Shown: positions 63,968 to 64,000 of the stretch, piece by piece | Layout of the letters: every line of letters starts with the position of its first letter | Position numbering within the stretch: position 1 is the stretch's first letter | Assembly (NCBI GenBank): GCA_963974125.1 | Contig: CAXBCH010000012.1 | Location: forward strand, 34,695 to 98,694 | Length of the DNA: 64,000 nucleotides | Direction: 5' to 3' | Origin: Haliea sp963974125 | GTDB lineage: Bacteria; Pseudomonadota; Gammaproteobacteria; Pseudomonadales; Halieaceae | The notes under the pieces: generated by a model | The model's input: the letters and a program-made list of their open reading frames with translations, nothing else | Databases searched by the model: none | What the model was told of the DNA's origin: nothing | Translations under genes and position numbers: made by a program

Positions 63968-64000
63968 ATGAAAACCCTCATGAAACTTCAAGACCTTACA
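63968..64000 (+). CDS. Start of a possible transposase/integrase gene, cut by window end
   Basis: Eleven codons, MKTLMKLQDLT, with GGGGAG directly before the first ATG (or 12 nt before the second ATG at codon 5). The start resembles DDE integrases of IS elements as I remember them, and the repeat pair upstream supports an IS. Too short for a firm call. Confidence 0.4.
   Translation, partial: MKTLMKLQDLT

Overview
The window is GC-rich, densely coding bacterial chromosome. Most gene blocks follow the order familiar from Pseudomonas and related marine gammaproteobacteria: dksA-gluQRS-cbrX-cbrA-cbrB-pcnB-folK, panB-panC, tRNA-fMet-rimP-nusA-infB-rbfA-truB-rpsO-pnp, secG-tpiA-glmM-folP-ftsH-rlmE and greA-carB-carA. 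With the PPi-dependent phosphofructokinase and the TonB receptor/dioxygenase cluster, this suggests a marine gammaproteobacterium, perhaps Halieaceae-like. That placement is an inference from gene content, not a phylogeny.

Layout. 0-7 kb: a minus-strand run (mpl, an RND/MMPL exporter, a YkgJ-type cysteine protein, a LON-domain protein, a degenerate MocR regulator and the start of a nitrilase-family hydrolase). 7.2-9.1 kb: PPi-PFK and inorganic pyrophosphatase. 9.1-11.8 kb: M15 peptidase, sfsA and an aminotransferase. 12-22.9 kb: dksA, gluQRS, the CbrX/CbrA/CbrB carbon/nitrogen signalling genes, a CrcZ-like small RNA with its own sigma-54 promoter, then pcnB, folK, a deoxynucleoside kinase, panB and panC. 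22.9-25.9 kb: a divergent TPP-enzyme/GntP-permease pair. 26-35 kb: the minus-strand transcription/translation supercluster ending in pnp and starting with an initiator tRNA and a strong promoter. 35-51.7 kb: a block of accessory genes (tyrosine catabolism, ClC channel, an unusual isocitrate dehydrogenase, a TonB receptor/TauD dioxygenase/D-aminoacylase operon, a serine hydrolase and secreted proteins) lying between tRNA-fMet and tRNA-Leu, which are usually close together. 51.7-63.7 kb: secG to ftsH, rlmE, yhbY, greA, carB and carA. 63.9-64 kb: the apparent left end of an insertion element just upstream of the carA promoter.

Main points of interest. (1) Between cbrB and pcnB lies an unannotated non-coding stretch with GTTAC/GTAAC half-sites, a near-consensus -24/-12 promoter, four clusters of AAnAAnAA motifs and two matching stem-loops. 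It looks like a CrcZ-type Hfq/Crc decoy RNA built from a tandemly duplicated module. (2) The 579-aa isocitrate dehydrogenase has a eukaryotic-type fold sequence in which the small/clasp domain is duplicated in tandem. One copy keeps the residues a dimer would supply from its partner, the other keeps the in-cis metal and substrate residues, so it is predicted to act as a monomer and to prefer NAD+. (3) carAB has a visible promoter, a 23-codon leader peptide and an intrinsic terminator inside that leader. (4) A MocR regulator has Gln where the PLP lysine should be and carries an extra C-terminal domain. (5) A truncated second copy of the ClC gene start lies 7.2 kb from the intact gene.
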